Positions 12,162 to 24,329 are shown, numbered from the stretch's first letter. The stretch: DNA of 64,000 nt from Aquarana catesbeiana (GCF_042186555.1 NC_133326.1:584454840-584518839), one strand, 5' to 3'. The notes: generated from the sequence alone by a model not told the origin. Numbers and translations are program-made.

Positions 12162-13369
12162 AATATTACAGTTTGGCAGGTGAAAAGAGCACATATACAC
12201 ATACATATCTCAACTGTGTACTTGAGCTGTTTGCCTGGAGGATCCCTTTAACAGGGACCTATAGGGACATCTCAATAGCAATTATGCGAAGGGTAGGACT
12301 TCATGAGCATTTTTTAGATTTCAAAGTGTCTAGAAAAAAAAATGCATACTGAAAACACTTCAGTTTAAAGCACCTGTAGGTAACTGTTCAGTGATGGTTA
12401 CTTTCAACAGAGTATACCCAAGAATTAAGGAATTAAAAAAAAAAAAAAAGTCAGTAAACAAATAACTGCAGCAGCGCGATGGAGAAGTAGATCCAAAGCT
12501 CTTTTGGTACTACTTCTCCTGTAGGTTACAGGAGTGCAGATCTTTTTGCACTCCGATGACCCATATTCAGCCAAACCTGAGCTAAAGTCTGCCGTCGGCT
12601 GAGGTCACATTCAAATCTTAGGAAAAAGGAATATCTTCTGCTGCAAGAGGTATTCCCTGGTGACCAAAATGGAGTAATTGGTATTCTACAAAAGCTACCG
12701 GAAGGCAAACATTGATTAGCAGTGTATAACAGGCTCAAATGTCCATGTCTAAAAGGTGTGACATTTAATTTCCTAAACAGATAAGTAGATAAAGCTGCAT
12801 AAACGTAAATACAATACTGCAGCCTACACTGGTTGTGAATTCTTTTGGGAGCACCATTAGTAATATAACCTGTACACAAACCACAACATTACCAATATTA
12901 TATACAGAAGGTAATACACTGTACAGATTTGTGCTAACACTAAGGAATATCATTTGTGTTGCTCTTCAATGACTGTACATTTTTTTTAAACAGAAGTACA
13001 TTAAAATACCCTATACTAACTACCATGTAGAGAAAAGAGGTGTATACTTACCTATTCTCTAGGCGCTCTGGTGCAGTCACATGATCAGCTCGCAGTGTTG
13101 GCTTCAGTGTAGAGAAGGGACATCAGACAACGGATGCCCTACACTAAGCCTATGGGTGACGTCACTGCATAGGCATTGCAGTCGTTGTCAGGAATCTCTC
13201 CTCTTCACTGAAGCTGGCTGCTGGGGAGATCATATGCATAGTTCATAAAGCCCTCAGAATAGGCAAGTATAGACATCTTTCCTCTATAGGGTAGTTAGTA
13301 CAGGGCTTAGAATGGGGGTAGGAGCAGAATTAGGTTTGGATGACTGGACGTCTACTTTAATTCAATATT

Positions 13370-13500
13370 TAAAGCAGTATTAAGCCAATTTATTATATTA
13401 CAGCTTACTAATTCTTAGATGTGATGGCTGCATTCGTTTTTTTCCCTAGGCTTCCTTTCAGTTATTTTCATCTGATAATCCAGCCAGTAAATCTGTTTTT
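13370..13500. repeat. Dispersed repeat, copy A
   Basis: The block ACAGCTTACTAATTCTTAGA and the following TGGCTGCATT recur at 14212-14260, with a similar TTTTCA/CAGTAA continuation. It is non-coding. Confidence 0.5.
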
Positions 13501-13604
13501 CAAGAGAACAAGCTCTCCTGCAGATGTATCAGTTACAAAGATACCACAATGTAAATATTCGTCAGCATACCACGGATCTTTTATTAGGTTCAAACGTTTT
13601 TTTT

Positions 13605-13725
13605 TTTTTTTGAAGATCACATCACATGCCTGAGGAAGGGGTCCTGCGTCTCCCAAAATGTTGCACTGCACTGTTTGTTATGTGATCTTCAATATATAAC
13701 CGCGTGGACATAAATTGAAGATCCG
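13605..13725 (+). repeat. Possible Penelope-like element tail with hairpin
   Basis: TGAAGATCACATCACA (about 13611) is answered by TGTTATGTGATCTTCA (about 13676). Between them is a CCTGAGGAAGGGG...CTCCCAAAATGTTG string resembling the 'gaggaag...gaaacgcgttg' motif near Penelope-like element ends. This is a resemblance only; no reverse transcriptase lies nearby. Confidence 0.35.
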
Positions 13726-14169
13726 TGTCGTACATGCTCCAGTGTCCAGCTGGTGGTCACTACAGCACCAAGTACTTTTGAGAGCTCATTTCAGGAACAT
13801 GCAATGGGAAGATGGACTGTTATCGTTGCAAAGATGAGACAACCCATTTACCACTGACAGTGGTGCCTACAATGATCTGTTTTAATTTATTCATGTAAAA
13901 AATGTGTGGGCTTCAGTTTGACTTCAATTTGCTAGTGTATCTAAATCTGCCAATACATCTAACACTACCCACCCCCAGACTGTCAATGTTGTTGTCCAAA
14001 AGGTGGCTCCTATGCGCCTTCATATTATAGGCACTAATATTATTGGAGCTATGTTACTAGCCAGATCACCAGGTGAAAGAGTTAAAAAAGCCATAAAAAA
14101 AAGGAAAACTAATGCAGCCACCACATACGATTGGTAAGCTGCCATATATTACATTTTTGTTTTTTGAAT

Positions 14170-14330
14170 TTAATACGCTTGAAAGCAGCAATAAACCCAA
14201 AAACAAATATATTACATTGCAGCTTACTAATTCTTAGATGTGCTGGCTGCATTAGTTTGCTTTAGGCAGTCTTTTGTTTTCACCTAGTGAGCTGGCCAGT
14301 AAGAGACCTTTCCCAAAAGACTAAAGGCTG
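14170..14330. repeat. Dispersed repeat, copy B
   Basis: It is a second copy of the 13.4-kb family, sharing CAGCTTACTAATTCTTAGAT and the TGGCTGCATT block. It begins after AAAGCAGCAATAAACCC. Confidence 0.5.
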
Positions 14331-16404
14331 TAATTAAAGCAAAAGGTGGTAAACAAAACACGGACACAAGGGGGTGATCCTTTTCCAACTCTGATTCAGT
14401 TTTGGATTTTTTTAAAGACATGTTGGAGTTAAAGCCTTAACTTGGATTTTAAGTTGCACTAGTAAATACAGCTGGATAAAAACTAAAACTGTCTTTTCAG
14501 GCTGCAAAGCAACAAAATCTGATTATTTTAAAGGGGGGCGATTCTTTTCTATAACCTCACTGTACCCTCCTGCACTTTCGTTTTGTGCGGGAGCTTTATA
14601 TAATAAGACTGTTAACTGCCATTTTCTCTTACCTTGTGCAGCGTGACTGGTCTTGTACCTACCCCCTATAGTTTTCTGCTAGTTTTGAGCTTGTAGGAGG
14701 AGAAGGAGCTTCTGGGCTTCACTCTCAGTTCTGCTCTCTGTATAGACTATAGTGATGTCACCAATACTTTTACAGGGTAAAGTTTGTGTCTGCAAATTAA
14801 TTTTGTGCATGCAATAGGGATTTAGGACTTATGGCTATTGAAGAATATGTTTAAGTGAAATTTCTGCGTCTGGAGATCTGTAAACCTTTCATTAGAAAAT
14901 ATGAAGGCTGCCTTTGATGACCTCCTTAAAATGTTAGTTTCCTGGGTGTTCTGCTGATCCTCTGGCTTCAGAACATTGACTCACTGGTACTAACAAAATA
15001 TTCAGAATAGGGAAATTGGTGAGAAGTCCTTATCTGGATACCAAGGCAGTGACTTAATTCTCCTAAATATTATACAACTCATCTGGCTTTTTCCATTTCA
15101 TACTGCAGGCAACTACTTAGCCTCCAATCCCTAAACATCAGAAGAAGGTAATGAAGTTAGTGTAAGTTTTAACCAGAGCTTGCCTTCATTATCTTGGGTC
15201 TACAATGACATTTCTTCAAAGACACTAAAAGCTCATCTCTAGAAAGCATTCAACAGTTAAGCTGGAGGTCTGCAGGATCTTTAAGGCTTAAAGGTGAACT
15301 ATATTAAAAAATAAAAGGAAAACATGTTTGTCTGAAAAAAAAAAAAATACAATTTTTTTTTAAACAAAGAACATCGATAGGTACAACAAAATTATGAAAA
15401 AAAAGGACATTAAAATTTCCTTCCTCCTTTGTTAAATACTAGGCATTAAATAGCATGCCAGTCTTTGTTTGGCAACCCCATAAGATTAGCACTTTTTAGG
15501 TTCCATAGAAAAGAGAAATGGCAGATCGCATCGAGATTTCCAAACAGGAGAATCTCTGTGACGTAATATGTACTTCCAACATTCAGAAGCTTATGGCTGC
15601 CAGAAGAAGCCCTACACAGCCCAATCCTTGCAAGTAATACTCACATCTTGCTTATCAACTTTGAGCTTTGTATGGGCCACCCTTCATTATTACAAAATAA
15701 ATAACAAAATCTGCACGGCAGATTGCTGCGTTCCTTTGAAAAGCTACTTAAAAAAATAAGCACCGGCTACAAGTCTAAACAGAACATTATATATACATAT
15801 ATATTTTAAGGTAACTTTTGGCTTGCGATGGTAAAGCAGCACTTTTGGCAGAACAGCCTACATTCTGTAAGTCACAAGCTTACTTTGAAAACGAGAGCAA
15901 AGAAAGCTATAAAATTGACCAAGGTCATAGCTTTGATTTTCTAACTTAAAAATGGAAGTGCAAAGGAAACTGAAAGTCAGCAGTTTGGGATCCAACAATG
16001 CTTAAAAATGGTATCTCTTACTATCTTGGTTAATCTGGCTCAGTTGTGAATATATTTAATTCTCTCCTAATGCCAGAGTGCACATAAGTTGCAAGCCAAA
16101 TGTACCATGTTGAGGAAATTTCCTGGGGCTGTCATGAATTCTAGGATTCATTATGGCTGTCTCTATAGGAAGAAAATAATCTTGGTAAGTAACAAGTAAT
16201 AAGCTAGGTAAATAACGAATGACAGATTGCATTCAATACAAAGGGTTCTTTTCAACATCGCTCATAGATTTCACCTAAACTTCCAGTTGAATTTACACAA
16301 TTTGCCTAGACCACCATATTCTGCTGAACCCTGCTATTGCAGCAGGGCTACATACTGCAATGATTCCCTTCTCCAACAACCATTTTTTTTTTTAATTGCT
16401 AGAC
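14331..16404. other. 3' flank of the host gene, no element recognised
   Basis: The stretch is AT-rich with several A- and T-runs. It may include distal 3' UTR if polyadenylation occurs further downstream than the candidate at 16405. I see no other exon. Confidence 0.4.
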
Positions 16405-16410
16405 TTTATT
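16405..16410 (-). promoter_or_regulatory. Candidate polyadenylation signal (AATAAA)
   Basis: The minus strand reads AATAAA here, 357 nt past the stop codon of the host gene. It is a frequent hexamer in AT-rich DNA, so this is only a candidate. Downstream on the minus strand is an A-run rather than a clear GT-rich element. Confidence 0.25.
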
Positions 16411-16766
16411 CCCTTAAACACTTGTGTGGGAAGGGAGGGCCCGTGATTTTACAGGGATCTGTCTCAGATGAGAACAATTTATTTTTCTGGGGAATTCCCT
16501 TCAAATCCCATTACCTTAAAATGATCAGAATGGGACTAGCTGCCGAAAGCCATATTACTCTTTATCCTTTGCCCAAGAATTCATAAATGTACCCTAGTGC
16601 ATTCAACGTTACATTCTTTATATCCAACAGAAAAAGGCTTTACAAGCTGCAGAACCCCGCAGCAAGGGTCAAATACTGAAACTAGAGCACAAACAGTTCA
16701 GCAAAAAAATAAAAATGTTCCCTTTCTAATAATTATACTTTGAGATCTTTGTGTGCAGTTGTCTTC

Positions 16767-16895
16767 TTAGCTGTCAGTGTTGTCCAGCTGACCTTCTGAT
16801 TCTGCCCGTTTCTCAGGAGATGTGTACAAGAAGTTGCAGCAGATGTACAGTGGGTACACAAGCAGGCGACTGTCCAAGTTCATTATTACTTGTTC
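16767..16895 (-). CDS. Host gene, terminal coding exon (42 residues plus stop)
   Basis: On the minus strand a pyrimidine-rich acceptor ending CTAG precedes an exon that opens in phase 0 with EQVIMNLDSRLLVYPLYICC. It continues through a CNFLY segment to an acidic, polar tail ending DNTDS and a TAA stop at 16767-16769. It follows the exon at 29.7 kb, which ends in phase 0, so the frame is continuous. The hydrophobic part (about residues 10-23) reads more like buried beta strands than a membrane span because Asp, Arg, Pro and Cys interrupt it. I do not recognise the protein family. The exon is also open in a chance alternative frame, but only this one joins the other exons without a stop. Confidence 0.7.
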   Translation of the reverse strand, partial: EQVIMNLDSRLLVYPLYICCNFLYTSPEKRAESEGQLDNTDS

Positions 16896-17028
16896 CTAGA
16901 GAAGGGCAACAATACATTTGATATTAGAAAAAGAGTAAGATGCTAGAACAAGCCTAAATAAGTTAAGTCTAAAAATGTATAAATCAAGTCATGGAAAGTA
17001 AGCATTCTTCATATAAGCAGACATATCT

Positions 17029-17497
17029 TTAAAGTGAATGTAAAGTCTCTTTTTTTCTATAAAAATAACAAACACGTTATACTTACCTGCTCTGTGCAGT
17101 GGTTTTGCACATAGCAGCCCAGATCCTCCTTTTCTCAGGTCCCTCTTCTGTGCTTCTTGCCCCTCCCTCCTGACAAATGCCCCCACAGCAAGCAGCTTGC
17201 TATGGGGGCCCCCGAAGCCAAGCTGCAGTTCCATGTGTCCATTCAGACATGGAGCTGCGGTTCAGCCCCACCCCCATATCTCCTGATTGGCTGATTTTGA
17301 TTGACAGCAGTGGAAGCCAATGGCACAGCTGCTGTGTCTCAGCCAATCAGGAGGGAGAGTCCCGGATGGTCGAAACAATCATGGATATCACTGGACAGAG
17401 ATGGGCTCAGGCAAGTAATGGGGGGCTGAGGAGGGAGCTGCACACAGAAGGTTTTTCATCATCTTAATGCCATTAAGATTATTTACAACTCCTTTAA
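17029..17497. mobile_element. TTAA-flanked MITE, copy 2
   Basis: It starts TTAAAGTGAATGTAAAGTCT and ends ATTTACAACTCCTTTAA, giving diverged inverted ends with TTAA on both sides. The interior carries TATACTTACCTGCTCTGTGC and AGCAAGCAGCTTGCTATGG, shared with copies at 18.7, 20.9 and 29.0 kb. It lies just upstream of the last exon, inside the final intron. Confidence 0.85.
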
Positions 17498-18150
17498 AGG
17501 TGAACCTGCAAGGTCCCAAACATGACTAAACTAGCAATACTACTGGAGTGAAGGCATTACAAATTACACAATTTTTTTTATTATTCCCGAGTCCCTGGGA
17601 AGCCCCTAGAATGTTATATCCATGCTGGGTACGAGCCTCACTGTCTGTGCAAGCCCTGTCCACCTAGTTCTGTCATACAAAAGGTATAATGCCAGGAATT
17701 TAGTGGCGATGTGCCCGTTCTAAACTGTGCATGCACCGTAGACATCGGTGCACGGCTTTAATGTAAATATCTCCTAAACCGTGGAGTTTTAGGAGATATT
17801 TCCAGCACCTACAGGTAAGCCTTAATATAGGCTTACTGGTAGGTAAAAAGTGGTTGTACAGGGTGTACAACCACTTTAAAGCCCAGCATACATAATTTGA
17901 ATAAGTGTGCAAGCCTTTCATTTTCATTTCGGTTTCTGCTTTTTTTTTTTTTTATATTGAGATGAAGAGCTGACTTTTATTCAACTAATCATACTAATTT
18001 GTGATACCGGCCCGACATCAAAGTTTCAGGAGGCTCCAAGACTGTATTGCTCTAGGGGAGCTGTCTAGATTAGGTTATACAAATCCCTCACAGTAGCACA
18101 GGCATGAATTCCAAGAGGCTCCACAGGGAGATGGATCGATTTGAAGACTA

Positions 18151-18337
18151 AAGCCCCATACACACAATTAGATTTTCTGCAGATTTTTGTCTACAGATTT
18201 ACCAAAACCATGTAGTGCAAGGGCCTGCCTGATTGCATACAAATTGAAACTCTTAAGGTTTGACCTCATATTATATGGTTTTGGTAAATCTGAAGACAAA
18301 AATCTGCAGAAAATCTAATAGTGTGTGTGGGGCTTTA
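18151..18337. mobile_element. Foldback MITE, 187 bp
   Basis: The left arm AAGCCCCATACACACAATTA continues to about 18213, and the inverted right arm runs from about 18276 to the GGGGCTTTA end. Arms of about 60 bp are nearly perfect inverses, with an ATTTTTGTCTNCAGATTT core. The loop is about 60 bp. There is no coding capacity. Termini resemble the 52.7-kb MITE (AAGCCTGGTATACAC). Confidence 0.8.
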
Positions 18338-18699
18338 CACTGGTACTCGCAGGAGCCACAAGGCAGCACTGTAGGCCAGAAATGTTCACTTTAAATTGAG
18401 TCTGCCACTAAAAAAAATAAAATAAAAATGAAAATACATGGAGGCTGCCATTGTTGCCCCTTTCAAGAAACGCTAGACTGGCTGTGTCTGGCATCATGAA
18501 TTTTCATTCACATGTAGAACAAACATTATGAACAAAATGTCAGAATTGCTTATCACTACCAGGTCAGAGATCACAAAAACACCAGTATGACAGCCAGGGA
18601 CCAAACTTTCTAAAAAGATTAACAATGGCATCACCCTACTTTTAAGACAGAGTTACTTCAAAGTCAAATCTTCTGCACCTGTCTCACAAATTTCACACA

Positions 18700-19213
18700 C
18701 TAAAGCGGTTGTAAAAGTAATTTTTTTCTAAAATAAAAACCACGTTATACTTACCTACTCTGTGCAAAGGTATTTAGCACACAGCAGCCCTGAACCTTCT
18801 CTTCTGGGGTCTCCCACCAGCACTCAAGGCGGCTCCTCTTCTGCATTTGCCATCATAGGAAACCACTTCCTATGGTGGCACATGTGTAGGCTTGTTCCAG
18901 TGCAAGGCTGTGCGTCCCCATTGACACACTCTGTGCAGCTTGGCCCCCGCCCCCCAATCTCTCCTCACTCAATTTGACTACCAGCGGCAGGAGCCAATGG
19001 CTCCCGCTGCTCTCAGCCAAGCCTGTGAGAGAGCAGAAAGAGGAGGACAGAAGGCCTGCAGATGTGCACAGTGTTGGATCAGTACTGAACTCAGGTATTT
19101 ATTAGAGGGTGGGGAACAGGCAGTGAAAGTTTTTTTTTTTTTGTTTTTTTTTTTAACTTTAATGCACAGAATGCATTAAAGTAAAAAACCTTGTGACTTT
19201 AGAACCACTTTAA
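18700..19213. mobile_element. TTAA-type MITE, copy 3
   Basis: The left end is CTAAAGCGGTTGTAAAAG (TTAA degraded to CTAA) and the right end is GAACCACTTTAA. The interior again has ACTTACCTACTCTGTGCAAA and AGCCAATGGCTCCCGCTG blocks. It is internally related to copies 2 and 4. A long T-run lies at 19130-19154. Confidence 0.82.
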
Positions 19214-19935
19214 AAAAGGTACAGTACAGACTATAAAAACTGAGAATACTAATTATAAAGGTTTGTTGTTGAACTACCCCATCTGATCTTTAAGTGTGTT
19301 AATGTGTTGATAACCTTGTTTCTTTGTATGGTTTGATATGGTTTATGTACTGGGGGAAGCTATATGTGCTTATTACAAATGCAAGCTTTACTTCTGGTTG
19401 TGCATTGCAGATTTTTTTTCGAAAACATTCTATCATGTGAAATACTAGGTTGTCCTGGCTTTAGATTACACATAGCAAATGTTTAAGAGTTAGATTTTTT
19501 TTTTTTTCCACACAATAATGGAATCAGTTAGCTATTGATTTGTGCGCAATGTGAATTTTAAAAACTGGTCAAATTTAGAGGAATTAATGCAAGAACATTT
19601 TCAATGATAGGCTCCCCACAGCTATTGTCACAGCTCTGATGGCTTGTAACTATTAAACACTCAATATATTAAGTCTCTCAATTTTTACCAACAAAATATT
19701 TGCCATTCCTAACTTTACCAAATAGTTCATAAACCTTCCTCATGCATTTGGGAGAAGCAGTAGTGAAGCTTTGTGGACCAATGACAACTTATCAGTGAAA
19801 TGCTGTTCCAACATTCCTGTAGTCCTAACAAGCACAGCTTCTCCATAAAATACAGCAAGAATGCATGGTCACTTTGGACAGGAATTGTGCTACAAGCAGA
19901 ATCCGCAGGTGAAAAAAAAAAAGTGTATGCATATA
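19214..19935. other. Intron, nothing recognised
   Basis: AT-rich intronic DNA of the host gene. No exon or element terminus was found. Confidence 0.4.
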
Positions 19936-20836
19936 CACCGATCAGCTAAAACTTTATGACCACTCACTGACAAGCCAAGTCAATAATATTTATTATCTTG
20001 CTTCAATGGCATCTGAATGTTGGTGGAATATATTAAGCAGCAAGTAAACATGTGGTCAATGAAGTTGAGGTGTTAAGAAAAAAACGGACATTGCAGTTTG
20101 TTGTACATGGGGCAGCGTAGTCACAGAGTGCCCATGCTAACAAGTGTCCACAGCCAAAAGCACCTACAACGGGCACATGAGTATCAGTATTGGACCACGG
20201 AGCAATGGAAGAAGATGGCCTGGTCTGATAAATCGCATTTCCTTTTACATCATGTGGATGCCCAGGTGCTCTCCTTGCCTGGGGAAGAGATGGTAACAGG
20301 ATGCAGTATGGGAAGAAGGCGGTGGAGGCAGTGTGATGCTTTAGGCAATGTTCTGCTTTGAACCTTGGGTCCTGCCATTCATGCGGATGTTCCTTTGACA
20401 TGTACCACCTACCTAAACTTTGTTGGCAACAGGTATACCTTCATGGAAACAGTATTCCCTGATGCCAGTGGCCTCTCACCAGGATGAGGCGTCATGCCAC
20501 ACTGAAAAAATGGTTCAAGAATGGTTTGAGAAACACAAGTTCAAGGTGTTGACTTGGCCTCCATATTCTCCAGTTTTGAATCCATCAAGCATCTGTGGGA
20601 TGTGCTGGAAAATCAAGTCTGATCCACGGAGGCCTTACCTCACAATTTACAAAAAACTTAAAAGATCTGCTACTGATGGCTTGGTGCTAGATACCACAGC
20701 ATACCTTCAGAGGTCTAGTGGCATCCATGCTGCGACCCGTCAGGGCTGTTTTGGCAGCAAAAGGGAGTGTTTTGGCGAAAGAAGGAAGACCTACTCAATA
20801 TTAGGTGGGTGGTCATAAAGTTATGGCAGATCGGGT
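19936..20836 (+). mobile_element. Tc1/mariner element, internally deleted, 901 bp
   Basis: The left end CACCGATCAGCTAAAACTTT and right end, read inverted, ACCCGATCTGCCATAACTTT are matching inverted repeats. TA lies on both sides (19934-19935 and 20837-20838). The element keeps the catalytic part of the transposase but the body starts without the usual N-terminal HTH coding region, so about 0.4-0.5 kb is missing relative to a normal 1.3-1.6 kb Tc1. Ends are intact enough that it could once have been mobilised in trans. Confidence 0.9.
20098..20818 (+). pseudogene. Tc1 transposase catalytic fragment, broken
   Basis: The fragment 20098-20361 has the motif MAWSDKSHF, with the first catalytic Asp codon at 20227-20229. 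After a frameshift, 20420-20818 carries QDEASCHTEK (second Asp, about 20483) followed by LTWPPYSPVLNPSS. In that motif the SPDLNPIEHLW consensus has lost its Asp and the catalytic Glu is not visible. The N-terminal DNA-binding domain is absent. The protein is therefore inactive on two counts. Family assignment rests on the order and wording of the DDE motifs. The right part is close in frame to the end of the element. Confidence 0.88.
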
Positions 20837-20853
20837 TATAAAGATGCAGGGAA

Positions 20854-21273
20854 TTAAAGTGGTGGCAGGTGGTTATTTAACCTTAATGCATTAAAACTCG
20901 TGTCTAGAGCTCCTCCCTCAGACCCCCTTATACTTGCCCAAGCACGATGTCGATCCAGCATCACAGGATTGATAGCAGCAGGGGAACATTGGCTTCTGCT
21001 GCCGTCAATCAAACCCTGTGATGAAGACGCAGGGGTTGGGCAAAGCCATACTGTCTATGTCTATAGACACAGGCAGCTCCACAATAGGATGCAACTCCCT
21101 CTGGTAGCACACTGAGGAGGAGGAGGAGCCAGGAGCACCGCCAAGGGATCCTAAAAGAGGATGATCGGGGCTGTTCTGTGCAAAACCACTGCACAGAGCA
21201 TGCGAGTATGACATGCTTGTTATTTTTAAAGAAAAAAAAAAAAAAAAAAAATACCCTTTTCAAATCCCTTTAA
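20854..21273 (-). mobile_element. TTAA-flanked MITE, copy 4 (inverted)
   Basis: TTAA occurs at 20854-20857 and 21270-21273. Read on the minus strand, the interior gives CATACTCGCATGCTCTGTGC, the counterpart of TATACTTACCTGCTCTGTGC in copy 2. A 22-base A-run lies at about 21230. It begins 17 bp after the deleted Tc1 element, so the two are separate neighbours. Confidence 0.78.
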
Positions 21274-22086
21274 GTCTGAAAAAGCAGTGACCATGTCCCT
21301 GCTTTGCTACAAAAACACTTCATGGCAAGAGGTTTGCTGTAATCCATGGCAGCAAATGGCTTAAAACCATTTAACAGTTCCACACCTCCATATTCGTAAT
21401 GCATTTCATTTTGAAGCTAAAGTTCAGGCAAACTGCTAAATGCAGGCCTGAAAATCATGCATGTGCATTCTAACTTGACAAAGGATTCCAAAGGCTACTC
21501 ATCGTCTTCACAATGCAGCAGACGGGTTAATGTCTTCCATTTACATTTAATGGAAGAAAGAGTCTTTTTTAATCAATATTTTAACAGGGTGTTTAACCTT
21601 CATTTTGTTTGTGCATTATTCTTATGTCAGGAGGATGAAGTAGTAGGGAATTCTGAATGAAGAGATCAAGACAAGGACTTCATTAATGCGTTTCTGTACT
21701 AAAATAATTCATACTGTATACATGAATATGTATAAGATCTATTAAACTAGCTTGCATGTATCACTCAAAAATAATTTGTGTTTCGACAATGGACGTGCTA
21801 GGTTTGCGATTGGATAATCCTGGGAATTGGTGTAAAGCTATAATTGTCAAGTATGTTTAACAATTCATGGAAGTGATAGCCATTTTCCCTATCATGCTTT
21901 GTTTGGGCTAATTGGTGGGAACATTTCCCTAGAAGACTGAGCACTCTCCTACTAATTATCACTGAAAGCCCTAATAAAACATGACTAGAATTGTTTTATT
22001 ATTAGCAGCACCAAACCTGGCAAAGGAAGAGACTTTGTTCATTCCACACAAGGTGGCAGAGGCATGCCAATCACAATCCTTTAGCA
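21274..22086. other. Intron, nothing recognised
   Basis: No coding exon or repeat edge was identified in this AT-rich stretch. Confidence 0.4.
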
Positions 22087-22245
22087 CAGGGATATGCAAT
22101 TAGCGGACCTCCAGCTGTTGCAAAACTACAAGTCCCATCATGCCTCTGCCTCTGGGTGTCATGCTTATGGCCGTCAAAGTCTTGCTATGCCTCATGGGAC
22201 TTGTAGTTCTGCAACAGCTGGAGGTCCGCTAATTGCATATCCCTG
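22087..22245. mobile_element. hAT-type foldback MITE with perfect 8-bp duplication
   Basis: CAGGGATATGCAATTAGCGG opens the element and its inverse closes it. The arms pair for about 65 bp through ACTACAAGTCCCATNATGCC. CTTTAGCA occurs exactly on both sides (22079-22086 and 22246-22253). It is 159 bp long with no gene. It is related to the MITEs at 43.4, 55.9 and 56.1 kb, which share CTACAA.TCCCAT.ATGCC. Confidence 0.92.
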
Positions 22246-22512
22246 CTTTAGCAGGTAAAAGTGTTTACATACATGTACTATAAATCTGTGTTTTGCTGAC
22301 AAAGCTTCAAAAAAAATATGACTATAACGGATTTATATAGCACCAATCATATGAGCAGTGATTTACATTAAAAATGAAAATTCAATTATATATTCACTTT
22401 AAAAAATATATCTGACGTTAAGTGTCAGAATTTGTCTTATATTTGCTTCCTGTAATCCTATGCACAGTAAGAAAGAAAAAAACGGCAACAGTGACTCTGT
22501 AGGGTTGATTTA

Positions 22513-24237
22513 TTAACCACTCCAGGTGGTTTAACCCCTTCATGACCAAGCCATTTTTTGGAATACGGCACTGCGTTAATTTAACAATTGCGCGGCCGTG
22601 CGACGCTGTACCCAAATAAAATTGATGTCCTTTTTCTCCCCACAAATAGAGCTTTCTTTTGGTGGTAATCACCTCTGCAGTTTTTATTTTTTGCGCTAGA
22701 AACAAAATTCGACAATTTTGAAAAAATAAAAAAAATTTTTTGTTATATCCAATAAAAAAAAATCTAAAATTTCATCATTTATTTCTGCTACATATTTTTG
22801 GTAAAAAAATCCCAATAAGCGTATACTGATTTGTTTATGCAAAAGTTATAGCGTCTACAAACTATGGGATACATTTGATTTTTTATTTTATTTTTTTTTA
22901 CTAGTAATGGCCAGTGCTCAGTGATTTTTAGCAGGACTGCAACATTGCGGTAGACAAATCAGACACCAACGCTTTTTGGGGACCAGTGACACTAATACAG
23001 TAATCCAGGCATGTCCAAAGTCCGGCCCACGTTCTGGTTTTGAGCGGCCCATCTGGTTATTTGAACTTATATGTCTTTTGTGGCCCCCAACGATCTCCCA
23101 GTGCCGGGGCCACAAAAGATATATATGCTGGCTGCCTTGTAGGGGACAAGGCGAAGGTGAAGGCGGGACTAGTGTCGTACACACAGGAGGATTTCCTGTT
23201 TACATGGCAGCCTCTGTAATAGGAAGTTCCATCTCCTGCGCTGCCATTGGACGACTGTTCTGTCCATCATAGGAGGCGAGACTTTGTAATAAATAGGCCG
23301 CCGAGAAAACAGGAGTTTTTCCAGTGTGTAATCTTTTGCTGCTCGTCCCGCCCCCCCCTCCCTGTCCCCTCCATGGCTGCAGATGGATGGGCATCAATCA
23401 GGCTGCACTGATGGCAATGGGGGGCACTGCATTCCCGGCAATGGGGGGCACTGCATTCAAGGCACGTGCGAGGTTGCAGTTGGGCACTGACCCTTATTTT
23501 GCTTCACAATTCTTTATTTAAAATGTAAGTTTTTTTCTTGAAACTTCCCTCTTAAAGTGAAGGTGCGTGTTATACGCAAATAAGTACGGTATATCCAAAT
23601 AACACGCCCAAACTCATCTCTTTACTCACACACAGCCACAAAGGCAAGGGAAATCATGTTGGGCAGTGTATTAGTGCTCGAACTAACGTGCTTAGACCGA
23701 ATTTTAATGGTTCAAAGAATGTCAGGCAAAATGGTCGGCACTCACGCATGTTCACTTCATCAAATCTGAACCTCTTTGAAAAAAGTTTGGACACCCCTGC
23801 AGTAATTAGTGCTAAAAAAAACAAAAAAAACAAAAAAACACTGACACTGGCAGGAAAGGGGTTAACATCAGGGGCAATCAAAGGGTTAAATGTGCTCCTT
23901 GGTAGTGCTTTCTAACGGGTGGGGGATGCTTTGACTGGGGGAAGACAGAGATCCATATTCCTGCTTAGTAGGAACACAAGATCATAATCTTCCCCTCTCA
24001 CAGAACGGTGGTCTGCCTTGTTTACAGCCGTTCTGCCTCTCCTAAGAATCGGCGTGTCCCGGCGGACCCGCTGATTGGCTCCCACTTTGTCCAATCACAG
24101 CGGGAGCAGGTCATCAACGGCACGCATGCGCCCCAGACCCAGTGTACGAAATCACAGTTATGGGATTTCGTGCAGGAGGGCTGCCCTGACGCAGTATATC
24201 TGTGTGGGGTGGTCCATAACAGGTTAAAGTCAAAGTC
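22513..24237 (+). mobile_element. Ranid-type TTAA repeat, copy R1, split by a hAT element
   Basis: It starts TTAACCACTCCAGGTGG and ends AACAGGTTAA. It contains the family hallmarks CGGCACTGCGTTAATTTAAC, AATAGAGCTTTCTTTTGGTG and, near the right end, an ATTGGCTCCC/GGGAGC block. Without the insertion at 23006-23799 it is about 0.9 kb. It has no open reading frame. The same family occurs inverted at 31.9-32.8 kb and in partial form at 39.7 and 58.2 kb. I recall this text as extremely common in ranid frogs, which is background knowledge and not something checked here. Confidence 0.8.
23006..23799. mobile_element. hAT non-autonomous element inside R1
   Basis: The left end is CAGGCATGTCCAAAGTCCGG, and the right end read inverted is CAGGGGTGTCCAAACTTTTT. 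The flanks CAGTAATC (22998-23005) and CAGTAATT (23800-23807) match at 7 of 8. The interior has a GGCCCATCTGG/GGCCCCC region and no transposase. Removing it restores a continuous copy of the surrounding repeat, which proves it is the younger of the two. Confidence 0.88.
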
Positions 24238-24329
24238 AAATTGATTGTTCACTTTGCAAAGTGCTGATGCACTCTATGAGGGAATTTACTCTTGACCTTA
24301 GTAATGCCAAATACATACGATGGGAAAAA

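Noticed and set aside
12481..12519. Short hairpin GGAGAAGTAG...CTACTTCTCC
   Set aside because: A ten-base stem in 64 kb is expected by chance and no gene neighbours it, so it was not called a terminator or RNA gene.
16227..16586. 119-codon plus-strand frame
   Set aside because: It has no motif, no splice context and irregular composition, and lies antisense to the host 3' UTR. It is probably chance.
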